A stretch of DNA of 11,138 bases. Source: Halovivax sp. (GTDB lineage Archaea; Halobacteriota; Halobacteria; Halobacteriales; Natrialbaceae). Both the position numbers and the translations under genes were made by a program. Of the stretch, positions 1 to 7,276 are shown piece after piece. Position 1 is the first letter of the stretch; each line of letters opens with the position of its first letter. The notes beneath the pieces are model-generated. The model saw only the letters and a list, made by a program, of their open reading frames with translations, had not been told where the DNA came from and did not search any database. The DNA lies in NCBI GenBank assembly GCA_007135505.1, contig SLIS01000114.1, positions 1 to 11,138 of the forward strand, given 5' to 3'.

Positions 1-16
1 AGAGCAAATTGATACT

Positions 17-1600
17 ATGGCACACGATATGCCGCAACTCACTCGACGAAGCGTGCTTGGTTCGGGTGCTGCGATTTCAGCCGCAGCGATCGCCGGTTGC
101 TTCGGTGGCGACGGCGATGGCGACGGCGACACCCTCCACGTAACGCAGTCACAGGAGCGTGACGAGGACTTCGACCCCGTCATCGCGAACGACGCCTACA
201 GCGCACAGGTGTACCAGCTCGTTTACGACGGACTCTACGAGTTCGGCGAAGGGCTCGAACTGGAACCGAACGTCGCGACGGACTTCCCGGACGTCGAAAA
301 CGACGGAACGCGATACATCTTCGAGATTCACGAGGGTATCGAGTTCCACAACGGTGACGAGCTGACGGCCGACGACGTCGCCCACTCGTTCTCCGCGCCG
401 GTCGAGGAGGACACGGAGAACGCCTCCAGCTACAACATGATCGAGAGCATCGACATCGTCGACGACTACCAGCTCGAGGTCAACCTGGACGATCCCTACG
501 GTCCGTTCGAGCTGCAGACGATGGCCGTCACGATCTCGAACGAGAGCGTGCGAACCGACGACCGGGACGAGTACAACACCAACCCGGTCGGCTCCGGCCC
601 GTACACGTGGGGCGACTTCTCCGCGAACGAGTACGCGGAGGTCGAACTCTGGGACGACTACTGGGACGACGACCTCGACTTGAACCTCGAGACGATCCGA
701 TTCGAGGCTCACGCCGACGAGGCAGGCCGTATCTCCGACATCCGTGCCGACAACACGGACGTCATCATGGACATCCCGAACGACGACTGGGACGACCTCC
801 AGGGAGAGGACGGCGTCGTGGTCGAGGGAGCCGAAAGTCCGACGTACATGTACATGGCGTTCAACTGTAACGAAGGACCCACCCAGAATCCTGAGGTCCG
901 CCGCGCCATCTGTCACGCGTTCTCGATGTCCGACTTCATCGAGACTAACGCCGAGCACACGGCGTCGCCGATGTACAGCCCCGTTCCACCGGTCGTCAAC
1001 GAAGTCTGGGGCTTCCCGGAGGACGAGTACCAGGACATCCTGCCGGAGTACGACCCGGACGAAGCGGAGGCGCTACTCGACGAACACGCACCGGACGACT
1101 TCGAGCCGACCATCATCGCCCCGGAAGGGCTTCGCGCACAGCTCGCAGAGCGAATCGCGACCCGGCTCGACGAGATCGGCTACGGCGCCGACGTCCAGAT
1201 CCTCTCGTTCGACGCCCTCGTCGACACGTACGTGACCGGGGAGTACGAGGACTACGCGATGTACTTCCTCGGCTGGACCGGCGGTCCCGACCCGGACTAC
1301 TACCTCTACCCACTCTTCCACGAGAGTCAGGCAGGGGTCAACCAGGGTCACTTCTACGAGGGAAGTGACGGCTTCCACGATGCCATCGCAGAGGGCCGAG
1401 CGACGGCCGGACAGGAAGAGCGATTCGACATCTACGAGCCGGTCATTCGCGAGATCGTCGAAGAACTGCCAGCGTTGCCGGCGTTCACCCAGGACAATAC
1501 GATGGCCTTTGGTGAGCACGTCCAGGGGCTCGAGGCCCACCCGAACGTCGCGTCGAACCCCAACCTGGCTTCGCCGCACTACGACGTCTCGCTCGAATAA
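17..1600 (+). CDS. dppA: Dipeptide/oligopeptide-type ABC transporter solute-binding lipoprotein (SBP family 5)
   Basis: This 527-residue protein is the extracellular ligand-catching part of the importer encoded by the next four genes. The N-terminus has a Tat signal (LTRRSVLGSG, twin Arg at 10-11), an Ala-rich hydrophobic stretch and a lipobox-like IAGC with Cys28. An Asp/Gly-rich linker follows, so it is probably exported folded and lipid-anchored. Family-5 landmarks are visible: the IEFHNGDELTADDVAHSF block near residues 110-130, GSGPYTWGDF near 195, VRRAICHAFS near 295, and an aromatic GWTGGPDPDYYLYPLF block near 420. Length fits the family. ATG at 17 gives MAHDMPQLTRR; ATG at 29 is an equally possible start. 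No Shine-Dalgarno is visible in the 16 upstream bases, so a leaderless transcript is possible. The ligand cannot be read from sequence; peptides, sugars and nickel are all bound in this family. Confidence 0.93.
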   Translation: MAHDMPQLTRRSVLGSGAAISAAAIAGCFGGDGDGDGDTLHVTQSQERDEDFDPVIANDAYSAQVYQLVYDGLYEFGEGLELEPNVATDFPDVENDGTRYIFEIHEGIEFHNGDELTADDVAHSFSAPVEEDTENASSYNMIESIDIVDDYQLEVNLDDPYGPFELQTMAVTISNESVRTDDRDEYNTNPVGSGPYTWGDFSANEYAEVELWDDYWDDDLDLNLETIRFEAHADEAGRISDIRADNTDVIMDIPNDDWDDLQGEDGVVVEGAESPTYMYMAFNCNEGPTQNPEVRRAICHAFSMSDFIETNAEHTASPMYSPVPPVVNEVWGFPEDEYQDILPEYDPDEAEALLDEHAPDDFEPTIIAPEGLRAQLAERIATRLDEIGYGADVQILSFDALVDTYVTGEYEDYAMYFLGWTGGPDPDYYLYPLFHESQAGVNQGHFYEGSDGFHDAIAEGRATAGQEERFDIYEPVIREIVEELPALPAFTQDNTMAFGEHVQGLEAHPNVASNPNLASPHYDVSLE

Positions 1601-1693
1601 AAGCCAGCTACCCACCGGAACCGGACTGCCGGCGATATAGGGGTTCACCCTTTCGGGCGAAAATAGTAAAGAAATACACAATATTGCCTAACT
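1601..1693 (+). other. Intergenic gap dppA-dppB with short stems and AT-rich stretch
   Basis: This 93-bp spacer is the only sizeable gap inside the transporter operon. Two mutually exclusive 3-bp stems share the CCC at 1648-1650: GGG-TTCA-CCC at 1641-1650 and CCC-TTTC-GGG at 1648-1657. An A-rich run begins at 1660 (gcgaaaatagtaaagaaat). The AAAATAG at 1660-1666 lies about 30 nt before the dppB ATG and could be a weak TATA-like box. Alternatively the spacer may be a partial terminator or mRNA processing point, which would let the binding protein be made in excess over the membrane subunits. Those roles are inferred. No Shine-Dalgarno precedes dppB. Confidence 0.35.
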
Positions 1694-2695
1694 ATGGGAC
1701 TACTCAAGTACACGATATTTCGATTCCTTCAATCGATACCCGTCCTCCTTGGCATCTCTATCATCGTGTTCGCGCTGGCGAACCTCGGTCCAGGGGATCC
1801 GGTCCGCATGATGCTTCACGGCCAGGAGTACGACGAGGAGCTGGTGAGAGCGATCGAGGCCCGGTACGGGCTCGATCAACCGATTCACGAACGCTACGTT
1901 ACCTACATGACCGGCCTCTTGCAGGGTGACATGGGCCAAAGTATCCATCGAAACCGGTCGGTCGTCGGGCTCATGGGAGACCGGATCGCACCGACGCTCC
2001 TGCTCGTCCTGTCGGCCTACGCGTTCGCGCTGACGACGGCGATTCCGCTCGGCATACTGGCTGCAAAACGGCGGAACAAGCCGGCCGACCACGTTTCGCG
2101 GATCGTCGCGCTCATCGGCGTTAGCACGCCGTCGTTCTGGATCGGCATCATGCTGATTCTCATCTTCGCCGTGACGCTCGGCTGGCTCCCTTCGAGCGGC
2201 CTGGTGTATCCGTGGCGGTCCCCGGATGCGTACCGCGGAATCAACAGCTATCCCGAGCTGTACTGGGAGTCGATACGCCACCTCCTGTTGCCGATGATCG
2301 CGCTCGGAACGTTGCAGATGGCGACCCTGATGCGCGTCGAGCGGACGCAGATGATCGACTCGCTGCAGAAGGACTACGTCAAACTCGCCCGCGCGTACGG
2401 CATTCCGGAACAGACGATACTGCGAAAGCACGCGTTCCAGGTCGCCCAGCTCCCGGTCATCACGATCGTCGGGCTCAACCTGTCGACGGCGATCGGTGGC
2501 GCCGTTCTCACCGAGTACGTCTTCAATATCAACGGCATGGGTCGGCTGTTCATCGAAGCGATACAGCAGAACGACTACCAGGTGGTGATGGGCATCACGA
2601 TGTTGCTCGCCACGCTGTTCGTCATCGGCGTCATCATCACGGACATCGCCTACGCGTACGTCGACCCGCGCGTCACCTACGGTGAGGGAGAGTAA
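1694..2695 (+). CDS. dppB: ABC transporter permease, DppB/OppB type
   Basis: This 333-residue integral membrane protein is the first of two channel subunits of the peptide-type importer. The N-terminal helix (about 11-31) is followed by the family motif LGPGDPVRMM near 31-40, then an extracytoplasmic segment containing ARYGLDQPIHERY and GDMGQSI. Further membrane segments lie at about 100-124, 136-162, 198-217, 253-273 and 297-321. The cytoplasmic EAA loop, which docks on the ATPases, is visible at about 227-256 (DYVKLARAYGIPEQTILRKH). The C-terminus ends with the typical YVDPRV. The start at 1694 gives MGLLKYTIFRFLQSIPVLLG, a normal family beginning. The stop lies 2 nt before dppC, so the two are certainly co-transcribed. 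Confidence 0.95.
   Translation: MGLLKYTIFRFLQSIPVLLGISIIVFALANLGPGDPVRMMLHGQEYDEELVRAIEARYGLDQPIHERYVTYMTGLLQGDMGQSIHRNRSVVGLMGDRIAPTLLLVLSAYAFALTTAIPLGILAAKRRNKPADHVSRIVALIGVSTPSFWIGIMLILIFAVTLGWLPSSGLVYPWRSPDAYRGINSYPELYWESIRHLLLPMIALGTLQMATLMRVERTQMIDSLQKDYVKLARAYGIPEQTILRKHAFQVAQLPVITIVGLNLSTAIGGAVLTEYVFNINGMGRLFIEAIQQNDYQVVMGITMLLATLFVIGVIITDIAYAYVDPRVTYGEGE
2681..2690 (+). promoter_or_regulatory. Shine-Dalgarno sequence for dppC
   Basis: GGTGAGGGAG sits inside the last codons of dppB, with 7 nt between it and the ATG at 2698. It matches the complement of the archaeal 16S 3' end (core GGTGA/GGAGG). This supports the start chosen for dppC and suggests translation coupled to dppB. Confidence 0.6.
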
Positions 2696-2697
2696 GT

Positions 2698-3693
2698 ATG
2701 GCCATCGGAGAATCTCAACTCGATCAGGACGATACCCAGGGCACGCAGTCGGGCGAATCGAAGGTCGGCTGGCGCTACACGCTGCGAAAGATAAAGCGCG
2801 ACACGACGGCGCGGTGGGGGCTGTACATCGTCGCCTTCGTCGTGTTCGTCGCGGCCTACGCCACGATCGACACCAACCTCTCTCGGATCACGTTCGGCGT
2901 GTTTTCCGACTACTCGATGGCGAACGCGCTGCCGTTCTTCGACCACCCCACCCACATTCCCGCGCCGGGGGAGGGTGAGGGTCACGTCCCGCCAGCGTTC
3001 GCTGCGGACGGAACGTGGTCTCACCCGCTCGGGACCGATCCCGACGGTCGGGACTACTTCACGCGGATCGTCTACGGGACCCGCGTGTCGGTCTCGGTCG
3101 GCATCGGCGCGACGGCGCTCGGACTCGTAGCCGGAACCATCGTCGGTTCCGTCTCCGGCTACTACGGCGGTTGGGTCGACGACACCCTTATGCGGGCCGT
3201 CGAGACGCTGTACGCGATTCCAGCACTGATCCTCATCATCGTCTTCACCGAGTTCGTCGGTGACGCGAGCATCACCTGGGTCGTCATCGGTGTGGGGATC
3301 GCGTTCATCCCGGTGTTCGCCCGGATAATTCGGAGCCGGGTCCTGAGCGTCAGGGAGATGGACTACATCGAAGCGGCGAAGGCCGCCGGGGTCAGAGACC
3401 GCCACATCATCTTCAGACACATCGTCCCGAACAGCTTCGCACCGATGCTCGTCTACGCGACCTTGCAAATCGGCGTCACGATCCTCATCGTCGCCGGGCT
3501 GTCGTTCCTCGGGTACGGCGCACAGCCGCCGACGCCCGACTGGGGCCAGATGCTGAACATCTCACACGGCTACATGCACTCGAACATCTGGCTGTCGATC
3601 TGGCCCGGCGTGGCGATCATGATCACGATCATGGGCTTCAACCTGTTCGGCGACGGACTGCAAGATGCCCTCGATCCCCGTATTGACAACTAA
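2698..3693 (+). CDS. dppC: ABC transporter permease, DppC/OppC type
   Basis: This 331-residue protein is the second channel subunit, partner of DppB. It has a hydrophilic N-terminal tail of about 35 residues and a first membrane helix at about 41-57. A long outside loop follows and ends in the family hallmark HPLGTDPDGRDYFTRIVYGT (109-128). Further helices lie near 129-154, 166-186, 192-213, 252-272 and 300-318. The EAA loop reads EAAKAAGVRDRHIIFRHIVP (225-244), the strongest single identifier in this gene. The C-terminus has the expected GDGLQDALDPRI. The loop between helix 1 and the hallmark (about 58-108) is longer than in typical bacterial DppC and is rich in Gly, Pro and His. I believe this is common in haloarchaeal members but cannot check it here. 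dppD begins 2 nt after the stop. Confidence 0.95.
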   Translation: MAIGESQLDQDDTQGTQSGESKVGWRYTLRKIKRDTTARWGLYIVAFVVFVAAYATIDTNLSRITFGVFSDYSMANALPFFDHPTHIPAPGEGEGHVPPAFAADGTWSHPLGTDPDGRDYFTRIVYGTRVSVSVGIGATALGLVAGTIVGSVSGYYGGWVDDTLMRAVETLYAIPALILIIVFTEFVGDASITWVVIGVGIAFIPVFARIIRSRVLSVREMDYIEAAKAAGVRDRHIIFRHIVPNSFAPMLVYATLQIGVTILIVAGLSFLGYGAQPPTPDWGQMLNISHGYMHSNIWLSIWPGVAIMITIMGFNLFGDGLQDALDPRIDN

Positions 3694-3695
3694 CA

Positions 3696-4838
3696 ATGAG
3701 TAACGAACCACTGCTACGCGTCGAGAATCTGAAGACGCAGTTCTTTACCGAGTCGAGTACCGTTCGCGCCGTCGACGGCATCTCGTTCGAGGTCAACGAG
3801 GGCGAGATCGTCGGCATCGTCGGCGAGAGCGGCGCCGGAAAGAGCGTCGCCTCGATGAGCCTCCTCCGGCTCATCGAGAACCCGGGCGAGATCGTCCAGG
3901 GCGAGATAACGTACAAGGGCGAGACGATCTTCGCCGTCGAGGAACGCCAGGACGGCGAGCTCGTCGAGCGAGACGACATGCTCTCGACCGAGGAGATGCG
4001 CCGGCAAATTCGGGGCAACGAGATCGCCGTCATCTTTCAGGATCCGATGGAGTCACTCAATCCCGTCTTCACCGTCGGGGGCCAGCTCCGGGAGTTCATC
4101 GAGGTCAACCGCGACCTCCCGAAAGACGAAGCCAAAGCGGAGGCGATCGAGATGCTCCGCGAGGTCGGGATTCCGGATCCGGAAGCCAGGTACGACGAGT
4201 ACCCCCACCAGTTCTCCGGCGGCATGCGCCAGCGAGTACTGATCGCGATGGCACTCGCCTGCCAGCCGAACCTGATCATCGCCGACGAGCCGACGACTGC
4301 GCTCGACGTCACCGTCGAGGGCCAGATCTTAGACCTCGTCGACGACCTCCAGGAGAAGTACGGAACGAGTTTCATCTGGGTCACCCACGACATGGGCGTC
4401 GTCGCGGAGATCTGCGATCGGGTCAACGTGATGTACCTCGGCGAGATCGTCGAACAGGCACCCGTCGACGAACTGTTCTACGAGACGAGCCACCCCTACA
4501 CGCAGGCGCTGCTCGAGTCGATGCCGCGACCGGATCGGACGATCGAGGAGCTAAACCCGATCAGCGGCGTCATGCCGGAGGCGATCAACCCACCGTCGGG
4601 CTGTCGGTTCCACCCACGGTGTCCGGACGCGAAGGAGATCTGCCAGCGCGTCCACCCCGAACCGAAAGCGCTCGAAACCGGAGGCGACCACGTTCATCGG
4701 ACGGCCTGTGTCAAGTACGATCCGTTCGACGTGGGCTACGACGAGAGCGAACCGCTCTCGACCGACGCTGCCGCGGAGACGAGCACCGCCGCCTCGCGTG
4801 CGGCGGAGATCGAAACAGGGGGTGAGTTAGATGAGTAG
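3696..4838 (+). CDS. dppD: ABC transporter ATP-binding protein, DppD/OppD type
   Basis: This 380-residue cytoplasmic ATPase is one of the pair that drives the importer. Visible motifs are Walker A GESGAGKS (43-50), Q-loop [11 protein letters not shown] (113-123), ABC signature FSGGMRQR (173-180), Walker B LIIADEPT (193-200) and H-loop His231. The oligopeptide-importer C-terminal extension starts at about 285 with [12 protein letters not shown]. It holds Cys303, Cys309, Cys316 and Cys338, the four-cysteine pattern reported to bind an Fe-S cluster in a DppD crystal structure. An acidic, Ala/Ser/Thr-rich tail of about 40 residues follows and is probably disordered. The gene starts 2 nt after dppC with no evident Shine-Dalgarno. 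Its last 8 bases overlap dppF. Confidence 0.95.
   Translation: MSNEPLLRVENLKTQFFTESSTVRAVDGISFEVNEGEIVGIVGESGAGKSVASMSLLRLIENPGEIVQGEITYKGETIFAVEERQDGELVERDDMLSTEEMRRQIRGNEIAVIFQDPMESLNPVFTVGGQLREFIEVNRDLPKDEAKAEAIEMLREVGIPDPEARYDEYPHQFSGGMRQRVLIAMALACQPNLIIADEPTTALDVTVEGQILDLVDDLQEKYGTSFIWVTHDMGVVAEICDRVNVMYLGEIVEQAPVDELFYETSHPYTQALLESMPRPDRTIEELNPISGVMPEAINPPSGCRFHPRCPDAKEICQRVHPEPKALETGGDHVHRTACVKYDPFDVGYDESEPLSTDAAAETSTAASRAAEIETGGELDE
4818..4826 (+). promoter_or_regulatory. Shine-Dalgarno sequence for dppF
   Basis: GGGGGTGAG lies within the last codons of dppD, 4 nt before the ATG at 4831, and contains the GGTGA core complementary to the 16S 3' end. It decides the dppF start, which overlaps the dppD stop in ATGAGTAG, and implies translational coupling of the two ATPases. 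Confidence 0.65.
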
Positions 4839-6171
4839 CGATCAGCCGCGGATCGACTCGATGGAGCGACCGACCGCTGGACAGTCCGGCGATCCGCTAC
4901 TGAAAGTCGACGGACTCAAGAAGTACTTCACGTCCGATACGGGAATGTTCGACGGACTGACGATCGATCGCGATGCGTTCCCGCCGGTGTCGTTCGACCG
5001 CGAGCAAGTAAAAGCCGTCGACGACGTCTCGTTCGAGATTCGAGAGGGGGAGACGCTCGGACTCGTCGGCGAGTCCGGTTGCGGGAAGAGCACCCTCGGG
5101 CGAACGATCCTCCGACTCGTCGAGGCGACGGACGGGAGCATCTACTTCAAGGGGCGAGACCTCGCCGAGTTGAGCGGGTCGGATCTCCGGGAGATGCGCT
5201 CGGAAATCCAGATGATCTTCCAGGATCCCCAGTCCTCGCTCAATCCGCGGATGAAAGTGGGCCAGATCGTCGAGGAACCGATGAAGGCCCACGGGATGCT
5301 CGACGACGAGGGACGCGAGGATCGGGCGAAGATGCTCTTAGAGAAGGTCGGACTGGATCCACACCACTACAATCGTCACCCACACGCCTTCTCCGGCGGA
5401 CAGCGCCAGCGGATCAACCTCGCCCGGGCGCTCTCTGTCAATCCGGATTTCATCGTCTGTGACGAGCCCGTCGCCGCCCTCGACGTCTCGATCCAGGCGC
5501 AGGTGCTGAACACGATGGAGTCACTCCAGGAGGAGTTCGGACTCACCTACCTCTTCATCGCACACGACCTCTCGGTCATCAGGTACATCTCCGATCGGGT
5601 CGCCGTGATGTACCTGGGCAACATCGTCGAACTCGCGGAGAAAGAGGAACTCTACGAGAATCCACAGCACCCGTACACGAAGGCACTCCTGGACGCGATC
5701 CCGGTGCCGGATCCGCGGGAGAGCGAGACCCGGGGCGTTCTCCAGGGTGAAGTCCCGAGCCCGATAGATCCGCCGTCGGGCTGTCGCTTCCGGACCCGCT
5801 GTCCGGAACTCATCGCGCCGGAGCGGTTTCGATTCGACGACGGCGAGTGGGACGACGTCCGCCGCTTCATGCGGGCCGTCGACCGTCGAACGTTCGACGA
5901 CGCGCCGCGAGCGAAACTGGAACGTCGATTCTTCGACGGAACGACCCCGGACGGCGAGGCCGGTGACATCGTCGACGACGCACTCGAGTTGATCGCGAGC
6001 GACGTCGAAACCGATCCGGAATCGACGGACGACAACTGGGACGAAGCGGCGAACCTGCTGGTCGGCTCGTTCGCCGAGGAGAGCATCTGTGCGAGAGAGC
6101 ACCCCGACTACGAGATCGAACCGGAGTACGGAGACGGCGTCCACCGGGCCGCCTGTCACCGCCACCGGTAA
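4831..6171 (+). CDS. dppF: ABC transporter ATP-binding protein, DppF/OppF type, with large C-terminal insertion
   Basis: This 446-residue ATPase is the second of the pair. It has Walker A GESGCGKS (80-87), Q-loop Gln131 in [11 protein letters not shown], signature FSGGQRQR (187-194), Walker B with Asp211-Glu212 and H-loop His245. The N-terminal segment 35-62 carries a short insertion before the usual [10 protein letters not shown]. The C-terminal [12 protein letters not shown] motif supplies Cys318 and Cys324. The third and fourth cysteines lie far downstream at 420 and 442. Compared with DppD, the Cys1-Cys2 spacing (5) and Cys3-Cys4 spacing (21) are identical, but the Cys2-Cys3 spacing is 95 instead of 6. 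That makes an 89-residue acidic insertion (DNA about 5803-6087) containing [20 protein letters not shown]. The insertion is probably a family trait of haloarchaeal DppF, since the reading frame and codon use are continuous. A terminator follows 9 nt after the stop. Confidence 0.94.
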   Translation: MSSDQPRIDSMERPTAGQSGDPLLKVDGLKKYFTSDTGMFDGLTIDRDAFPPVSFDREQVKAVDDVSFEIREGETLGLVGESGCGKSTLGRTILRLVEATDGSIYFKGRDLAELSGSDLREMRSEIQMIFQDPQSSLNPRMKVGQIVEEPMKAHGMLDDEGREDRAKMLLEKVGLDPHHYNRHPHAFSGGQRQRINLARALSVNPDFIVCDEPVAALDVSIQAQVLNTMESLQEEFGLTYLFIAHDLSVIRYISDRVAVMYLGNIVELAEKEELYENPQHPYTKALLDAIPVPDPRESETRGVLQGEVPSPIDPPSGCRFRTRCPELIAPERFRFDDGEWDDVRRFMRAVDRRTFDDAPRAKLERRFFDGTTPDGEAGDIVDDALELIASDVETDPESTDDNWDEAANLLVGSFAEESICAREHPDYEIEPEYGDGVHRAACHRHR

Positions 6172-6180
6172 TCGGAGCGG

Positions 6181-6201
6181 AAGCCGACCACCGGCTTTTT
6201 T
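6181..6201 (+). terminator. Hairpin and T-tract ending the dpp operon
   Basis: AAGCCG (6181-6186), loop ACCAC and CGGCTT (6192-6197) form a perfect 6-bp stem. It runs into six Ts at 6196-6201, starting 9 nt after the dppF stop. U-rich tracts are the main archaeal termination signal, so this fits the end of the five-gene transcript. The rest of the convergent gap (6202-6302) holds only a minor inverted repeat (GCTCC 6241-6245 with GGAGC 6257-6261) and no gene. Confidence 0.75.
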
Positions 6202-6302
6202 GGCCTCAGGTGACTGCCGGCCAGTCGTATCGCCCCGACCGCTCCACTGACGAAGCGGAGCCGGACTTCGAACGCGGATCGGCCGGTCGCGGACCGATCG
6301 AG

Positions 6303-6794
6303 TCACCGCAGCCTGATGGTGGTCGAGTCCGACGGGCGCGTCGATTCCGGTCTCGTCGCGAGGAACGCCGCGAGTTCGTATTCTCCGGGCTCCGGAACTG
6401 TCGATTCGTCCTGTGAGCCAGTGTGACGAATGCGGCCGTTCCACTCGACCGATATGCGACGGGTCTGGCCGGCACGGAACTGGAAGGTCGCGGGCGTTTC
6501 GGAGAGGTACCGACGTTCGGTGCTCGCTTCGAGGTAGCCATCCACCGTCCAGCCCCAGCGTCGCTGGGTCGGCGTGGGAACGGTGAGTGCGACCGGGAGG
6601 CGATTGGTGAACGTGACGGTGAACGCGACCGGTTCACCGCGGTCGTAGACGTCGCGATCGGTCGAGACCGACACGCTGATCGCCCGTTTCGCGATCCACG
6701 AGGGGACGAGTCTCCCGAGCCCGCGGCTGACGATGTTGCCCTGGTAGTCGAGCCCCAGGTCGTCGCCCGTCCGCACTCGTGGGTCGTGGTCCAT
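6303..6794 (-). CDS. Hypothetical cytoplasmic beta-rich protein, possibly BsuPI-like
   Basis: I do not recognise this 163-residue protein with certainty. It has no signal peptide, lipobox or membrane segment. After a polar, charged start, residues 38-150 alternate hydrophobic and polar residues as in an immunoglobulin-like beta sandwich: SVSVSTDRDVYDRGEPVAFT, then VTFTNRLPVALTVP, WGWTVDG, a FRAGQTRRISVEW strand and PEPGEYELAAFLA near the end. The order of strand, asparagine turn, tryptophan block, FxxGxxxxxxxxW and final PGxY resembles the BsuPI-type intracellular proteinase inhibitor fold, so a binding or inhibitory role is conceivable. That is an inference from pattern only. The start at 6794 has no Shine-Dalgarno, but a T-tract is centred 28 nt upstream. 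The gene is convergent with dppF and downstream of the 55-residue small gene on the same strand. Confidence 0.72.
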   Translation of the reverse strand: MDHDPRVRTGDDLGLDYQGNIVSRGLGRLVPSWIAKRAISVSVSTDRDVYDRGEPVAFTVTFTNRLPVALTVPTPTQRRWGWTVDGYLEASTERRYLSETPATFQFRAGQTRRISVEWNGRIRHTGSQDESTVPEPGEYELAAFLATRPESTRPSDSTTIRLR

Positions 6795-6819
6795 CCGAGC
6801 GCGTCTAGCGGCCGCGTGG

Positions 6820-6825
6820 AAAAAA
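6820..6825 (-). promoter_or_regulatory. TATA-like T-tract upstream of the 163-residue gene
   Basis: On the minus strand TTTTTT is centred 28 nt before the ATG at 6794. This is the same distance as the TTTATA boxes of the two neighbouring leaderless genes. It could act as a degenerate TATA box. It also lies in the terminator of the upstream small gene, so its promoter role is an inference from spacing alone. Confidence 0.35.
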
Positions 6826-6841
6826 CAGTCTCGACTCCGAG
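6820..6841 (-). terminator. Hairpin and T-tract after the 55-residue gene
   Basis: On the minus strand, immediately after the TAG stop, CTCG-GAGT-CGAG forms a 4-bp stem (6841 to 6830). ACTG and six Ts (6825 to 6820) follow. The stem is short, but the T-tract alone fits archaeal termination. Confidence 0.5.
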
Positions 6842-7009
6842 CTATCGCCAGCTCGAGAGTGCCGGTGCCGACTCGGCCGACATCGAGAGCCAGGCACCGT
6901 CCGTCGAGATGTCGGCAATTACGTACTCGTCACCGCCGGAATCCGGGTCGATCGACGCCACGACGGTCTCTGCATCAGGGATCGGTTGTGGGTGGGGGCC
7001 CATCACCAT
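6842..7009 (-). CDS. Small haloarchaeal conserved-type protein, 55 residues
   Basis: Read on the minus strand, ATG at 7009 to TAG at 6842 encodes 55 residues beginning MVMGPHPQPIPDAETVVASI and ending APALSSWR. The middle contains DEYVIADISTDGAWLSMS. It is acidic, with no signal peptide or membrane segment, and looks like a compact soluble beta-hairpin protein. The pattern xTVVASID...EYVIADIS.DGAWLSM...APxLxxWR matches, as far as I recall, a short uncharacterised family widespread in haloarchaea (probably one of the recent DUF families; number not certain). Its reality is supported by strong GC at third codon positions, a TTTATA box centred about 28 nt before the start, and a T-tract terminator just after the stop. 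ATG at 7003 is an alternative start, but the promoter spacing favours 7009. No function can be stated. Confidence 0.75.
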   Translation of the reverse strand: MVMGPHPQPIPDAETVVASIDPDSGGDEYVIADISTDGAWLSMSAESAPALSSWR

Positions 7010-7033
7010 GGTAGAAAGTCACACCCAGGGACG

Positions 7034-7039
7034 TATAAA
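7034..7039 (-). promoter_or_regulatory. TATA box for the 55-residue gene (leaderless)
   Basis: TTTATA on the minus strand (TATAAA on the plus strand) is centred about 28 nt upstream of the ATG at 7009. This predicts a transcript starting at or next to the start codon. There is no Shine-Dalgarno, as expected for a leaderless haloarchaeal message. Confidence 0.65.
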
Positions 7040-7056
7040 GTCGTCGGAACGTGCGT

Positions 7057-7071
7057 GACCGTCCCACGGTC
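7057..7071. repeat. Short perfect inverted repeat in divergent promoter region
   Basis: GACCGT-CCC-ACGGTC forms a 6-bp stem with a 3-nt spacer. It lies about 18 bp upstream of the TATA box of the minus-strand small gene. It could be an operator for a dimeric regulator or a chance palindrome in GC-rich DNA. Confidence 0.3.
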
Positions 7072-7193
7072 GGTCGACTCGTTCGGAGCGTACCATGGTG
7101 GGGACCACTCCGGGGTTCGTCACCGCGGTCGAAGCTATTCGGGTGTCGAGTGGATACTGACCGGACTCGGAAAGACGTGCTGTCGACCAGTCG

Positions 7194-7220
7194 CGACCGG
7201 TGACCCAGATCCGACCGGTG
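7194..7220 (+). repeat. Pair of 9-bp direct repeats upstream of the CBS gene promoter
   Basis: CGACCGGTG occurs at 7194-7202 and again at 7212-7220, 18 bp start to start. The second copy ends about 25 bp before the TTTATA box. The position suits a regulator site, but the spacing is not a whole number of helical turns and the motif is GC-rich, so chance is quite possible. Confidence 0.25.
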
Positions 7221-7245
7221 GGCGGTCGCCAGCAGAAACACTGGG

Positions 7246-7251
7246 TTTATA
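7246..7251 (+). promoter_or_regulatory. TATA box for the CBS-glyS operon (leaderless)
   Basis: TTTATA is centred about 28 nt upstream of the ATG at 7277, so transcription should begin at or just before that codon. This decides the start of the CBS gene: the frame stays open upstream to about 6986, but that part would lie before the promoter. Confidence 0.7.
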
Positions 7252-7276
7252 CCCATTTTGGCCGTATCCCGTGGAC

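Noticed and set aside
149..958. 269-residue minus-strand open frame across dppA
   Set aside because: Val/Asp/Arg-rich antisense shadow with no domain pattern and no promoter.
5521..6444. 307-residue minus-strand open frame across dppF
   Set aside because: Arg/Val-rich shadow frame of a GC-rich gene, antisense to clear DppF motifs.
6423..7058. 211-residue plus-strand open frame opposite the two minus-strand genes
   Set aside because: It is antisense to the 163- and 55-residue genes, which have a coherent beta-strand pattern, promoters and a terminator; the plus-strand frame has no recognisable pattern.
7094..7159. 21-codon plus-strand frame beginning MVGTTPGF
   Set aside because: Too short to judge, no TATA box at the right distance and no terminator; probably chance.
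6975..7256. 93-residue minus-strand frame between the small gene and the CBS gene
   Set aside because: Covers both promoters, overlaps the 55-residue gene in another frame and has a random-looking Arg/Ser/Thr composition.
6986..7276. Upstream extension of the CBS protein (97 extra residues)
   Set aside because: It runs through the TTTATA promoter and the divergent small gene start, and the MKVADAMTPR start at 7277 matches both family and promoter spacing.
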